Shown here one piece after another: positions 36,850-45,817 of a stretch of DNA of 64,000 bases; the stretch's first letter is position 1, and each line of letters starts with the position of its first letter. Below the pieces are notes generated by a model. The model searched no databases, was not told the origin of the DNA, and worked only from the letters and a program-made list of their open reading frames with translations. The translations under genes and the position numbers were made by a program. This DNA is from Thermoanaerobacter uzonensis DSM 18761 (lineage in GTDB: Bacteria > Bacillota > Thermoanaerobacteria > Thermoanaerobacterales > Thermoanaerobacteraceae), in the NCBI RefSeq assembly GCF_900129115.1, contig NZ_FQUR01000015.1:20535-84534 (forward strand), written 5' to 3'.

Positions 36850-38703
36850 ATGAATAACTTAAAGGATAAAATAGATGCTTTGCTTATGAAAGTAAGCAAA
36901 CCTACAAGATACACAGGAGGAGAATTAAATTCTTCTATAAAAAATCCGGAGGAAGTCAAAGTAAGGTTTGCTTTTGCTTTTCCGGATGTATATGAAGTGG
37001 GAATGTCTCATTTGGGGCTTAGAATTTTATACCATCTTTTAAACAAAAGAGAAGACGTATATTGTGAAAGGGTTTTTGCACCATGGTTGGATATGGAAAA
37101 ACTCATGAGGGAAAATGACATTCCTCTTTTTAGTTTAGAGACAAAAACCCCATTAGATAAATTTGACTTTATAGGTTTTACTCTTCAGTATGAATTAAGT
37201 TATACAAATGTAATAAATATGCTTAACTTAGCGGGTATTCCTATCCTATCAAGAGATAGGAAAGAGTTACCTTTTGTCATTGCTGGTGGACCCTGTGCGT
37301 ATAACCCTGCTCCGTTATCTGACGTTATTGACTTTTTTGTAATGGGAGAAGGAGAAGAGGTCATAAATGAAATTATTGACGCTTATATAGATTGGAAGGA
37401 AAGGAAAGGAGAAAGAGAAGAATTTTTACAAATTGTTTCTCAAATCAAAGGAGTATATGTTCCTAAGTACTATATGGAAGTATACAATCAAGATGGAACG
37501 ATAAAAGAGATAAGGACTATTAAAAAAGGAGTTCCTGAAAAAGTAAAGAAAAGAATAGTTAAAGATTTTGAAAATGTGTATCATCCTGAAGAGCAAATCG
37601 TTCCTTTTATGGACATAGTTCACGATAGAATAATGTTAGAAATCTTTAGAGGGTGTACACGAGGATGTAGATTTTGTCAAGCTGGGATGATATATAGGCC
37701 AGTGAGGGAAAAATCAAAGGAAAAAATTTTAGTTTTAGCGGACAAGCTTGTAAAATCTACAGGGTATGAGGAAATATCTTTAGCTTCTTTAAGTACTTGT
37801 GATTATTCTCAAATTGAAGAATTAGTCGAAAGGTTAATTGAGAAATATAAGGATAAGGGAGTTGGAGTTTCTATACCATCTACACGAGTAGATGCTGTAT
37901 CTATAAATTTGTTAAAAGAAATACAAAAAGTTAGAAAAACAGGTCTTACTTTAGCACCAGAAGCTGGTACTCAAAGACTTAGAGACGTAATTAACAAAGG
38001 GATTACAGAAGAAGATATTTTAGAGGCGACAAAAGAGGCTTTTTCTGCAGGATGGACAAATGTCAAACTTTATTTTATGATAGGTCTCCCTACAGAGACG
38101 ATGGAAGATGTGGAAGGGATAGCGGATTTGGCATATAAGATAGTAAATAATTACAAAGAAGTAAAAGGGAATACGAAGAATTTAAAAGTCACCATAAGCA
38201 CTTCTACTTTTGTACCTAAACCTTTTACACCTTTTCAGTGGACGGCTCAAAACAGCATTAAAGAAATAATGGAAAAGCAAGATTTGCTAAAAAAGAAACT
38301 TAAGAGTAAAGTGTTAAAGTACAATTGGCACAATCCTTATATGAGTTTTTTAGAAGCTGTTATTTCGAGAGGAGATAGAAAAGTAGGAAAAGCTATAATA
38401 AAAGCGTGGGAAAAAGGATGCAAATTTGACGGATGGGAAGAATATTTTAATTATGACAACTGGGAAAAGGCTTTTAAGGAGGTAGGTGTAAATCCTCATT
38501 TTTATGCTAATAGAGAAAGAAGTTTAGAAGAAATATTTCCATGGGATGTAATAGACGTTGGGGTAGATAAAAGGTATTTGATTAGAGAATATAAAAAATC
38601 TCAAGAAGGAAGAATTACACTTGACTGCAGGCTTTATTGTACAGGTTGTGGAGTAAAGGATTTTGATGAGGGGGTAGTGTGTTTTGAAGCGCCTAAGAAA
38701 TAA
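36850..38703 (+). CDS. Radical SAM protein with B12-binding-like N-terminus (TIGR03960 type)
   Basis: 617 residues. N-terminal B12-like Rossmann region (FAFAFPDVYEVGMSHLGLRILYHLL, FVIAGGPCAYNPAPLSDVIDFFVMGEGEE). Radical SAM cluster motif CTRGCRFCQAG (CxxxCxxC), followed by LASLSTCDYSQI and LTLAPEAGTQRLRDVINKG. Always precedes a TIGR03936 protein and often rng and the rplU cluster, as here. Substrate is unknown; a tRNA or rRNA modification has been suggested from context. Confidence 0.88.
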   Translation: MNNLKDKIDALLMKVSKPTRYTGGELNSSIKNPEEVKVRFAFAFPDVYEVGMSHLGLRILYHLLNKREDVYCERVFAPWLDMEKLMRENDIPLFSLETKTPLDKFDFIGFTLQYELSYTNVINMLNLAGIPILSRDRKELPFVIAGGPCAYNPAPLSDVIDFFVMGEGEEVINEIIDAYIDWKERKGEREEFLQIVSQIKGVYVPKYYMEVYNQDGTIKEIRTIKKGVPEKVKKRIVKDFENVYHPEEQIVPFMDIVHDRIMLEIFRGCTRGCRFCQAGMIYRPVREKSKEKILVLADKLVKSTGYEEISLASLSTCDYSQIEELVERLIEKYKDKGVGVSIPSTRVDAVSINLLKEIQKVRKTGLTLAPEAGTQRLRDVINKGITEEDILEATKEAFSAGWTNVKLYFMIGLPTETMEDVEGIADLAYKIVNNYKEVKGNTKNLKVTISTSTFVPKPFTPFQWTAQNSIKEIMEKQDLLKKKLKSKVLKYNWHNPYMSFLEAVISRGDRKVGKAIIKAWEKGCKFDGWEEYFNYDNWEKAFKEVGVNPHFYANRERSLEEIFPWDVIDVGVDKRYLIREYKKSQEGRITLDCRLYCTGCGVKDFDEGVVCFEAPKK

Positions 38704-39337
38704 ATATACAAAAGATGAAAGAGTCAAATTTATTTCCCATTTAGACATTTTGCGAGTATTTCAAAGGGCTTTGAGAAGAGCTGATATAAAAGTCGCTTTT
38801 TCACAAGGATTTAATCCCCATCCTAAAATTTCTTTTGGGCCTGCTCTTATAGTAGGTGCGACGACAGATGGGGATTATATGGATATAGATTTGGAAGAAG
38901 ATATTTCTCCTGAAGAATTCAGAAAAAAGATGAACGAAGTGTTACCACCTGGTATTGAAATTGTGGAAAGCTATGAGGTAGAATTGAATGATGCGCTTTC
39001 TACAAAAATAAAAGGAGCAGAGTATATTTTGCAAGTCAATGTAAAAAAAAGTATTAAAGATATTCAAAATAAAATAGAAGAATTTATGAGAAAAGATGTA
39101 ATTGAAATAGAAAAAGAGAGTAAAAACGGCAGGAAGATGGTAAATATAAGACCTTATGTTTTAGAGTTAAAAGTAATTGAAGAGGCCGAAGATTATTTGA
39201 AATTTTATATAAAATTAACATTAGGAGAGGGAGTTCCTAATCCTTTACATTTATTAAAGGCTTTGAATGATTACATTGGAGACTTGTTTGATATGGACTC
39301 TTATAAACTTCACAGAAAATATATGATTTTAGAATAA
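38684..39337 (+). CDS. TIGR03936/DUF2344 partner of the radical SAM protein
   Basis: 217 residues from TTG 38684, 8 bases after GAGGGG and overlapping the radical SAM gene by 20 bases. Begins with the family pattern RNKYTKDERVKFISHLDILRVF-QRALRRA followed by FSQGFNPHPKISFG. In many bacteria this domain is fused to the radical SAM enzyme; here it is separate. Function unknown. Confidence 0.88.
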   Translation: MKRLRNKYTKDERVKFISHLDILRVFQRALRRADIKVAFSQGFNPHPKISFGPALIVGATTDGDYMDIDLEEDISPEEFRKKMNEVLPPGIEIVESYEVELNDALSTKIKGAEYILQVNVKKSIKDIQNKIEEFMRKDVIEIEKESKNGRKMVNIRPYVLELKVIEEAEDYLKFYIKLTLGEGVPNPLHLLKALNDYIGDLFDMDSYKLHRKYMILE

Positions 39338-39353
39338 GTACGGGGTGAAAATT

Positions 39354-40778
39354 TTGAAAAGACTTATATTGGACATTGATGGAAATTTGAGCCAAATCGC
39401 TTTATTAGAAAATGGGAAGCTAAAGGAGTACCATCCGGAGAAAAGAGATGGGAAAAATATTTTGGGGAATATTTATAAAGGTAAGATTCAAAATGTTTTA
39501 AAAGGCATGCAGGCAGCCTTTGTAGATATTGGAATTGGGAAGAACGCTTTTTTATTTTTTGACGATGTGCTTTTTCAACAAGAAAATTTACTCAAAAGCA
39601 TTACACAAGTTTTAAAACCAGGTCAACCAATAATGGTTCAAGTATCAAAAGAAGCAGTAGGCATGAAAAATCCCAGAGTGACCGCTAATATTTCTTTGCC
39701 GGGGAAATATGTTGTTTTAATGCCTAATGTCGATTACATTGGAATTTCTCATAGGATTGAAGAAGAAGTGGAAAGAAAGAAGCTTCAGGAAATTATAAAA
39801 GAATTAAAACCTGAAGGTATGGGAATAATTGTTAGAACAGCTGCATTAGAGGCGACAGAACAGCAAATGAGGGAAGATTTAGAAGAATTAATTCGCTTGT
39901 ACGAGAAAATACAAAAAGATTTTCAAAATGCCCCCCTTCCTTCTTTGATATATAAAGAAGAGGATTTTGTAATTAAGTATTTGAGGGATTTGCTTTCTGA
40001 TGAGGTAGATGAAATTGTGGTTAACGACAAAGAGGAGTATGAGAACATAAAAAGATATTTAAAAAATGTAGGAAAGGATAATATTTCAGTTACTTATGAA
40101 GAAGGAGATTTAATGGGGATTTATGGAGCAGATTTTCAAGTCGAAAAATTGTTAGAAAAAAAGGTATGGTTAAAAAGTGGAGGTTTTGTAATAATAGACC
40201 AAACAGAAGCTCTTACTGTAATTGATGTAAATACAGGAAAGTACGTAGGAAAATCTTCTTTAGAGGAGACAATATACAAGACCAATCTTGAAGCAGCAGA
40301 AGAAATTGCCCTGCAGCTTAAGCTAAGAGATATTGGTGGAATAATTATTATTGATTTTATAGACATGAAAAATGAAAATTTTAGAAGGGATTTGCTTGAA
40401 TTTTTCAAAAGAGAACTCCAAAAAGACAGGACAAAATGCACTGTATTGGGGTATACTCGATTAGGACTTGTTGAGATGACAAGGAAAAGGGTGAGGTCGC
40501 AAGTAGGATCATACCTTAAAGAAAAATGTCCTATATGTGAAGGGGAAGGATTGGTTTACTCAACTGAGTACATCTACAAAAGATTAAGAAATAATATACA
40601 AAGGGTGTTGCGGCATGTAAATGCGCGAAAAATCTACATAAAAGGGAATGATAAAGTTGTTAAAATCGCGGTAGAGAAGGGAATTATAAAATTTTACAAA
40701 GAGAAATTTAATGTAGATTTCGAACTTGTTGTTGACAATACCAAAAAATATGGCCATTTTGAGATAGACTTTGAATGA
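39354..40778 (+). CDS. rng: Ribonuclease G/E family endoribonuclease
   Basis: 474 residues from TTG 39354 (site GGGGTG). S1-like domain (GNIYKGKIQNVLKGMQAAFVDIGIGKNAFL), RNase E/G catalytic core with DVNTGKYVG and the Mg-binding acidic residues of IIIIDFIDM, and zinc-link CPICEGEG. Processes rRNA and decays mRNA. Followed by a terminator shared with the convergent queF. Confidence 0.96.
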   Translation: MKRLILDIDGNLSQIALLENGKLKEYHPEKRDGKNILGNIYKGKIQNVLKGMQAAFVDIGIGKNAFLFFDDVLFQQENLLKSITQVLKPGQPIMVQVSKEAVGMKNPRVTANISLPGKYVVLMPNVDYIGISHRIEEEVERKKLQEIIKELKPEGMGIIVRTAALEATEQQMREDLEELIRLYEKIQKDFQNAPLPSLIYKEEDFVIKYLRDLLSDEVDEIVVNDKEEYENIKRYLKNVGKDNISVTYEEGDLMGIYGADFQVEKLLEKKVWLKSGGFVIIDQTEALTVIDVNTGKYVGKSSLEETIYKTNLEAAEEIALQLKLRDIGGIIIIDFIDMKNENFRRDLLEFFKRELQKDRTKCTVLGYTRLGLVEMTRKRVRSQVGSYLKEKCPICEGEGLVYSTEYIYKRLRNNIQRVLRHVNARKIYIKGNDKVVKIAVEKGIIKFYKEKFNVDFELVVDNTKKYGHFEIDFE

Positions 40779-40793
40779 AGAATCAAAGTTAAA

Positions 40794-40825
40794 AAAGCTG
40801 CCCAAGGGAATTTTTGGGCAGCTTT
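40794..40825. terminator. Bidirectional terminator between rng and queF
   Basis: 12-bp stem AAAGCTGCCCAA / TTGGGCAGCTTT with flanking A and T tracts, so it can stop transcripts from both sides. Confidence 0.85.
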
Positions 40826-40829
40826 ATAT

Positions 40830-41231
40830 CTACTTTTCTTTTTCATACTTTGCCACAATTCTCGTGGCTATTCCACCTCTTTCTTGAAACTCACCTATTA
40901 CTTCCATAAATTTTGGCTGTAGAAGTTCAACTAAGTCATCCAAAATTCTATTTATAGCATGTTCTTGCAGGATACCTACATTTCTATAGGAGGTGAGATA
41001 ATACTTTAAAGATTTAAGTTCTACTAATTTTTTAAAAGGGATATATTTTATAGTAAGTTTTGCATTATCAGGTAATCCTGTCCAAGGGCAAACAGAAGAA
41101 AATTCATTAGTTATATATTCTACAATAGTATTTTTTTCAGGGTATTCATATTCAATGGATTCTAAAACTTCTTTGTCAATCTTTTCATAACCGTAAGTGT
41201 CAAATCTTCTCTCTTTATATTTATCTGTCAA
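40830..41231 (-). CDS. queF: NADPH-dependent 7-cyano-7-deazaguanine (preQ0) reductase
   Basis: 133 residues, short unimodular QueF. Catalytic Cys in [13 protein letters not shown]; other family features are [22 protein letters not shown] and [10 protein letters not shown]. Reduces preQ0 to preQ1 in queuosine synthesis. Overlaps queT by 11 bases; both sit behind the preQ1 riboswitch. Confidence 0.96.
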   Translation of the reverse strand: MTDKYKERRFDTYGYEKIDKEVLESIEYEYPEKNTIVEYITNEFSSVCPWTGLPDNAKLTIKYIPFKKLVELKSLKYYLTSYRNVGILQEHAINRILDDLVELLQPKFMEVIGEFQERGGIATRIVAKYEKEK

Positions 41232-41703
41232 ATTTCACAACTCCTTTCTTTTCCATTGCAAAAAGCAAAAAATATCCCGTTACCAAAAGTACAGTTTCAG
41301 CCAATCCTACGCTTAAGAAAGTTGGAATAAATGGTATATTGGCAGAGATATTTAAAGTGATTCCAACAGATGCTGCAATCCAAATAGCTACGAATACAGC
41401 ACCTACCAATTTGTGAGTAGCTCTTCCAATGTAGTATCCAATTGTACAACCGATTAAGTTTGAAAGAGGCATAAAAATTAGCTCCATTGTGCCAGCAAAT
41501 GGGCTAAACAAATTTGCAAAAAAATTTCCTATCATCATGGAAATGGCATATTTTTTATTGAATACTACAATGGATTTTGTAATTTCCCCTACGCGAAACT
41601 GAAGGGGTAAAAATGAGATGGAAGAAAATATAACTGTGAGTACAAAATAAATTGCCGCAACCAGAGCAATTTCTGCTATATCTTTTATTCTTTTTTTGGA
41701 CAC
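41221..41703 (-). CDS. queT: Queuosine-precursor ECF transporter substrate-binding protein QueT
   Basis: 160 residues, about five or six membrane helices with the QueT pattern ([40 protein letters not shown]). S component that captures preQ1 or related base for an ECF module encoded elsewhere. Gene start follows the preQ1 riboswitch with the ribosome site at its 3' end. Confidence 0.92.
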   Translation of the reverse strand: MSKKRIKDIAEIALVAAIYFVLTVIFSSISFLPLQFRVGEITKSIVVFNKKYAISMMIGNFFANLFSPFAGTMELIFMPLSNLIGCTIGYYIGRATHKLVGAVFVAIWIAASVGITLNISANIPFIPTFLSVGLAETVLLVTGYFLLFAMEKKGVVKFDR

Positions 41704-41710
41704 AAAATTA

Positions 41711-41748
41711 CCTCCTTTGTTTTGTTAACTGGGGTTACTGCGACCCAG
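41711..41748 (-). ncRNA. preQ1-I riboswitch
   Basis: On the minus strand reads CTGGGTCGCAGTAACCCCAG then TTAACAAAACAAAGGAGG: the P1 hairpin and A-rich tail of class I preQ1 aptamers, nearly the T. tengcongensis sequence from memory. The ribosome site GGAGG forms the 3' end, so preQ1 binding should block translation of queT-queF. A short hairpin GTGAGC-AAAAT-GCTCAC (41749-41765) precedes it. Confidence 0.93.
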
Positions 41749-41774
41749 GTGAGCATTTTGCTCACTATGATCAA

Positions 41775-41803
41775 TTTTAACACAACTACTGGAGTAGTTT
41801 CAA
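41775..41803 (-). promoter_or_regulatory. queT-queF promoter with palindrome in spacer
   Basis: Minus-strand TTGAAA (41803-41798), 17-base spacer, TTAAAA (41780-41775). The spacer holds a perfect palindrome, AACTACT-GG-AGTAGTT at 41784-41799 as read on the plus strand, which could be an operator. Confidence 0.45.
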
Positions 41804-41962
41804 CATAAAAACTCTTTCTATCAATTAAATAATAAAAGTTAAGAATGATGTTTTATTATTATCGAAAAATTTATAATTTTTATTGACAATAATAATTTGT
41901 ATAATTTATCATAAAGGTAGGAAGGTGTTAGTGATTGTTACTGAAGATGGGGAGGTGATTTT

Positions 41963-42334
41963 GTGAAGGGGCAATATTATACAATATTAGCTTTGATATT
42001 CGCAGTTATAGTAGCGATTTTTGCTATTTCTAATGCTGGACCTGTGGATATAAGTTTTTTGTATTGGCATTATTCAATTTCTCAAGCTTTAGTAATTTTA
42101 TTGTCAGCAGCTATTGGAGCTATAATTGTGGGGACAATAGGTTTGTTTGGACAAATTCGCTATAGCGTAACGATAAGAGGACTTAACAATAGGATAAAAG
42201 AGTTGGAAAAAGAAAAGGAGGAATTGAATCAAAAGGTTATAGAATTGCAAAACTATAAATTAGCGGAAGAAAAAACAAAAGAACAAAGCGATGCCAAGGA
42301 AGAGGCGAGAGAAAAAGGAACACAAACTCTTTAG
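41963..42334 (+). CDS. LapA-domain (DUF1049) membrane protein
   Basis: 123 residues from GTG 41963 (site GGAGGTG). Two membrane helices (ILALIFAVIVAIFAIS, ALVILLSAAIGAIIVGTIGLF) and a C-terminal coiled coil (~70-105), the layout of lipopolysaccharide-assembly-protein-A-like (LapA/YrvD) proteins. The role in Gram-positive bacteria is unknown. Confidence 0.85.
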   Translation: MKGQYYTILALIFAVIVAIFAISNAGPVDISFLYWHYSISQALVILLSAAIGAIIVGTIGLFGQIRYSVTIRGLNNRIKELEKEKEELNQKVIELQNYKLAEEKTKEQSDAKEEAREKGTQTL

Positions 42335-42413
42335 TCGATTTGGCACTTGGTGAAGACATATTTACTACCCAATTCCTTTTTGAGATGGAAATAAAAGGCG
42401 CTTGCTTTTTTGA

Positions 42414-42443
42414 TTGACAAGTGATATTTTATTATGTTAAAAT
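42414..42443 (+). promoter_or_regulatory. rplU operon promoter overlapped by a 13-bp palindrome
   Basis: TTGACA at 42414-42419 and TAAAAT at 42438-42443, spacer 18. A perfect inverted repeat AAGTGATATTTTA (42419-42431) / TAAAATATCACTT (42438-42450) covers the spacer and -10. Confidence 0.6.
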
Positions 42444-42449
42444 ATCACT

Positions 42450-42515
42450 TGTGGCCGCTCAGGACGGGTTTTTAAACTTTTACCTTGTTCCCTGGCGAGA
42501 CTGGATGTAGGAGGT
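42450..42515 (+). ncRNA. Ribosomal protein L21 leader
   Basis: The leader contains GTGGCCGCTCAGGACGGGTTTTTAA...CCTTGTTCCCTGGCGAGACTGGATGTAGGAGG-type blocks, in the order I recall for the Firmicute L21 leader family. Located directly between the promoter and rplU; presumed to be bound by L21 for autoregulation. Exact limits uncertain. Confidence 0.7.
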
Positions 42516-42521
42516 GCAAAA

Positions 42522-42836
42522 ATGTACGCAATAATCGAAACTGGTGGAAAACAGTATATGGTTCGTGAAGGAGATGTTCTTGCAGTAGAAAAGTTAAATT
42601 ATCCAGAAGGAGAAGTGATTTCTTTTGACAAAGTTTTGGCTGTGTCAAAAGAGGATGGTAATGTAGAGTTTGGCAAACCCTATTTAGAAAATGTTAAGGT
42701 GAATGCCAAAGTTTTAGAGCATGGAAAAGGACCAAAAATAAGAGTTTTTAAGTATAAGCCAAAGAAAAATTATAGAAAAAGACAAGGACATCGTCAACCT
42801 TACACAAAAGTACAGATTGAAAAAATAATTCAGTAA
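42522..42836 (+). CDS. rplU: 50S ribosomal protein L21
   Basis: 104 residues with the L21 pattern: [18 protein letters not shown] at the start and [17 protein letters not shown] near the end. Site GTAGGAGGTG. Followed by prp after 3 bases, the usual rplU-prp-rpmA order. Confidence 0.98.
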   Translation: MYAIIETGGKQYMVREGDVLAVEKLNYPEGEVISFDKVLAVSKEDGNVEFGKPYLENVKVNAKVLEHGKGPKIRVFKYKPKKNYRKRQGHRQPYTKVQIEKIIQ

Positions 42837-42839
42837 GCC

Positions 42840-43178
42840 ATGATTAGAGTAGAAATATTGAGAGATCCAAAAGGGGATATTTATAAATTTAATATAAAAG
42901 GACATGCAGGTTTCGATGAGTACGGAAAGGACATCATATGTGCAGCTGTTTCTGCTATATCTCAGACAGCGGTGCTGGGAATAGAGGCGTTAAAAACTGT
43001 TAAAATAAATAAAAAAATAGAAAGTGGCGATTTGCAGGTTGACATTATTAATAAAGGTTTGGCAGAAGATGATATACGATTAAAAGCTATTCTGGAGACT
43101 ATGGTTTTAGGCCTTAAAGATATTGAAGCGGATTATCCTGAATATGTAAGGGTTATGGATAGGAGGTGCAAAAAATGA
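42840..43178 (+). CDS. prp: Ribosomal-processing cysteine protease Prp
   Basis: 112 residues. Catalytic His in [14 protein letters not shown] and Cys in IICAAVSAI match the Prp family. In Staphylococcus and related Firmicutes Prp removes the N-terminal extension of L27; the adjacent rpmA encodes that extension. Overlaps the rpmA start by 4 bases. Confidence 0.95.
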   Translation: MIRVEILRDPKGDIYKFNIKGHAGFDEYGKDIICAAVSAISQTAVLGIEALKTVKINKKIESGDLQVDIINKGLAEDDIRLKAILETMVLGLKDIEADYPEYVRVMDRRCKK

Positions 43179-43462
43179 AACTCCAACTTTTTGCTCATAA
43201 AAAGGGTGTTGGAAGTTCCAGAAACGGTCGTGATAGTGAATCTAAGCGTTTGGGAGTCAAAAGAGCAGATGGCCAATTTGTATTAGCTGGTAATATCCTT
43301 GTAAGACAAAGAGGAACTAAAATACATCCAGGTGTAAATGTAGGAAGAGGAAAAGATGATACACTTTTTGCATTAATTGATGGATATGTTACTTTTGAAA
43401 GAAAAGGCCGCGACAAGAAACAAGTAAGTGTTTATCCGGAAAGAAAAGTTGCACAGAATTAA
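43175..43462 (+). CDS. rpmA: 50S ribosomal protein L27 with Prp-cleavable N-terminus
   Basis: 95 residues from ATG 43175 (site AGGAGGTG). Body: [26 protein letters not shown] and [21 protein letters not shown]. The first residues MKLQLFA followed by HKKG match the Firmicute extension that Prp cleaves after FA, exposing the tail that reaches the peptidyl-transferase centre. Confidence 0.97.
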   Translation: MKLQLFAHKKGVGSSRNGRDSESKRLGVKRADGQFVLAGNILVRQRGTKIHPGVNVGRGKDDTLFALIDGYVTFERKGRDKKQVSVYPERKVAQN

Positions 43463-43488
43463 ATCCTGGTTTATACCAGGATTTTTTC
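43462..43488 (+). terminator. Terminator after rpmA
   Basis: AATCCTGGT / ACCAGGATT stem followed by TTTTTCAT. Confidence 0.85.
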
Positions 43489-43526
43489 ATAAATAAATAA
43501 TAATTAAAAAAGAAAGTGGTGAAAAG

Positions 43527-43742
43527 ATGGTGTCAGATGTGGAGTTATTGGTAGACTACATCAAAAGAAGCAGACATGAGCTTTTAAATGATTTACAATT
43601 AGTATTAGGCTATGCTCAACTAGGGAAATTAGAGAAAGTGATTGAATCTCTCCACATTACTATTGACCACCTTAATAGAGAAAGAGATATCTTTAATTCC
43701 GAAAATGCACAGGAAATTATAAAGAAACTATTAAAAGAGTAA
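43527..43742 (+). CDS. spo0B: Minimal Spo0B-like phosphotransferase (helical domain only)
   Basis: 71 residues. The whole protein is the Spo0B alpha-hairpin: RSRHELLNDLQLVLGYAQLGK carries the His expected to accept phosphate (RH) in the same context as Bacillus Spo0B. The C-terminal ATPase-like domain of Bacillus Spo0B is missing. Position between rpmA and obg is the same as in Bacillus. A dimer would still form the four-helix bundle needed for relay to Spo0A or Spo0F-like receivers; that activity is inference. Confidence 0.8.
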   Translation: MVSDVELLVDYIKRSRHELLNDLQLVLGYAQLGKLEKVIESLHITIDHLNRERDIFNSENAQEIIKKLLKE

Positions 43743-43787
43743 AAAAATACGAGAAGTATATACTATAAGATAAGGCAGGTGATAGAA

Positions 43788-45059
43788 TTGTTTATAGACA
43801 CGGCAAGGATATACATAAAAGCTGGAGACGGTGGAAATGGAATTATATCTTTTAGAAGGGAAAAATATGTTGCTTATGGTGGGCCGGACGGTGGCGACGG
43901 AGGAAAAGGTGGAGATGTAATATTTGTAACAGATCCTAATTTGTCTACTTTGTTAGATTTTAAATACAGGAAAAAATACGTTGCGCAAAATGGAGAAAAC
44001 GGCAGAGGTAAAAATCAATATGGCAAAAATGGGGAAGATTTGTACATCAAAGTTCCTGTAGGAACGTTGATAATTAACGATGAAACAGGAGAAATTATAG
44101 CTGACCTTGTAAAACCTAATCAAAAAGCTATTGTTTTAAAAGGAGGTAAGGGAGGAAGAGGGAATACTAAATTTGCTACTTCTACTTTGAAGACTCCTCG
44201 TTTTGCTGAAAGCGGCGAAAAAGGCAAAGAAATGTGGGTACGGTTAGAGCTGAAACTTCTTGCTGATGTAGGATTAATAGGATTTCCTAATGCAGGGAAA
44301 TCTACTCTTCTAGCCAGTTGCACAAGAGCAAAACCTAAAATTGCCAATTATCCTTTTACAACACTGACACCTAATTTGGGAGTTGTAGAACATAAAGGGA
44401 AATCCTTTGTAATGGCAGATATTCCAGGTTTAATTGAAGGGGCCCACAGAGGAGAAGGACTAGGTCATGACTTTTTGCGACACATTGAAAGGACAAAAAT
44501 GTTAATACACGTGGTGGATGTATCTGGAAATGAGGGACGAGATCCTATAGAAGATTTTGAGAAGATAAATGAGGAGCTGAAACTTTACAGTGAAAGATTA
44601 CTTACTTTGCCTCAAATTGTTGCAGCAAATAAAATTGATATACAAAGCAGTAAAGAAAATTTTTCTGCTTTTGAAAAAGAAATCAAAAAAAGAGGTTATG
44701 AGGTATATCCTATATCTGCTTTGACAAAAGAGGGAATTGACAAACTTTTGGATAAGACTATAGAAATTCTTTCTTCTATTCCGATTGAAGAGATAAAGGA
44801 AGTGCCAGAAGTTATTGTATATACACCTCCTGAAGAGGAAGAAACACTTAATATAGAAGTAAAAGATAATACCTATTATCTTAGCGGTACAAAAATTGAC
44901 AAACTTTTAAAAAGAGTAAATTTACAAGATGAACATTCTTTAAGATACTTTGAAATACTTCTTAGAAAGAGCGGGGTAATAGATGCTCTTAAGGAAAAGG
45001 GATTTAAAAGTGGTGATACAATAAATGTGAGAGATTTTGAATTTGAATATTATGAATAA
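43788..45059 (+). CDS. obg: GTPase Obg/CgtA
   Basis: 423 residues from TTG 43788 (site GCAGGTG; the GTG at 43779 lies in it). Obg fold with glycine repeats (AGDGGNGIISFRREK, GPDGGDGGKGGDV), G domain (GFPNAGKSTLL, DIPGLIEGAHRGEGLG, NKID, SALTKEG) and the C-terminal OCT domain (~340-423). Ribosome assembly and stress GTPase, linked to sporulation initiation in Bacillus; it follows spo0B as there. Confidence 0.97.
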   Translation: MFIDTARIYIKAGDGGNGIISFRREKYVAYGGPDGGDGGKGGDVIFVTDPNLSTLLDFKYRKKYVAQNGENGRGKNQYGKNGEDLYIKVPVGTLIINDETGEIIADLVKPNQKAIVLKGGKGGRGNTKFATSTLKTPRFAESGEKGKEMWVRLELKLLADVGLIGFPNAGKSTLLASCTRAKPKIANYPFTTLTPNLGVVEHKGKSFVMADIPGLIEGAHRGEGLGHDFLRHIERTKMLIHVVDVSGNEGRDPIEDFEKINEELKLYSERLLTLPQIVAANKIDIQSSKENFSAFEKEIKKRGYEVYPISALTKEGIDKLLDKTIEILSSIPIEEIKEVPEVIVYTPPEEEETLNIEVKDNTYYLSGTKIDKLLKRVNLQDEHSLRYFEILLRKSGVIDALKEKGFKSGDTINVRDFEFEYYE

Positions 45060-45085
45060 AAGTGGAATTTGATTCCACTTTTTTA
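45058..45085 (+). terminator. Terminator after obg
   Basis: AAAAGTGGAAT-TTG-ATTCCACTTTT followed by TT. Confidence 0.85.
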
Positions 45086-45181
45086 TTTACTTTAAACGAG
45101 GTCTCAGTGTAAGCTTGTGCAATTTATCTCTTTTGATGTATAATGTTAATATAAAAGAAATATAAATTGGGGGATAGTAAC

Positions 45182-45817
45182 TTGGGAAGGGAGCTTAGAC
45201 TTGGGATAATGGGAGGCACTTTTGACCCTATTCATTATGGTCATTTAGTTACTGCTGAAGCGGTAAGGTCTGAGTTTAAATTGGACAAGGTAATTTTTGT
45301 TCCAGCAGGTAACCCGCCTCATAAAGTAAAGCGAAAAGTGACAGATAAAAAACATCGTTATTTAATGACTATTCTTGCCACAATAACTAATCCTTTCTTT
45401 GAAGTATCGACGATTGAAATTGACAGAGAAGGGTATACTTATACTATTGACACTATCAAAGAGTTTAAAAAAATTTATGGGGAGAAAACTCAACTTTATT
45501 TTATAACAGGAGCGGATGCTGTTTTAGAGATTTTGACTTGGAAAAGTGCAGATGAGCTTTTAAAGATGTGTAATTTTGTTGCCGCAACTAGGCCAGGAGT
45601 TGAGGGTAATAGAATAGATGAAGAATTAGACAAAATTAGAAGACTTTATGGGAATGTCATTTACAAAGTGACTGTTCCTTCTTTGGCTATCTCCTCCACT
45701 GATATAAGGGAAAGAGTAGCAGGGGGACGGCCTATAAAGTATTTACTGCCGGAGTCTGTGGAAAGATATATTCAAAAGTACGGTTTGTACAAAGAGGATG
45801 ACGAAAATGGGGTATGA
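45182..45817 (+). CDS. nadD: Nicotinate-nucleotide adenylyltransferase
   Basis: 211 residues from TTG 45182 (site GGGGGATA). Nucleotidyltransferase motif [14 protein letters not shown] and [13 protein letters not shown] near the C-terminus. Converts nicotinate mononucleotide to NaAD; complements pncB. Overlaps yqeK. Confidence 0.96.
   Translation: MGRELRLGIMGGTFDPIHYGHLVTAEAVRSEFKLDKVIFVPAGNPPHKVKRKVTDKKHRYLMTILATITNPFFEVSTIEIDREGYTYTIDTIKEFKKIYGEKTQLYFITGADAVLEILTWKSADELLKMCNFVAATRPGVEGNRIDEELDKIRRLYGNVIYKVTVPSLAISSTDIRERVAGGRPIKYLLPESVERYIQKYGLYKEDDENGV

Noticed and set aside
41883..41905. TTGACA and TATAAT before the lapA-like gene as a promoter pair
   Set aside because: Spacing is only 11 bases; if TTGACA is used, the -10 would have to be the weaker TTATCA at 41906-41911.
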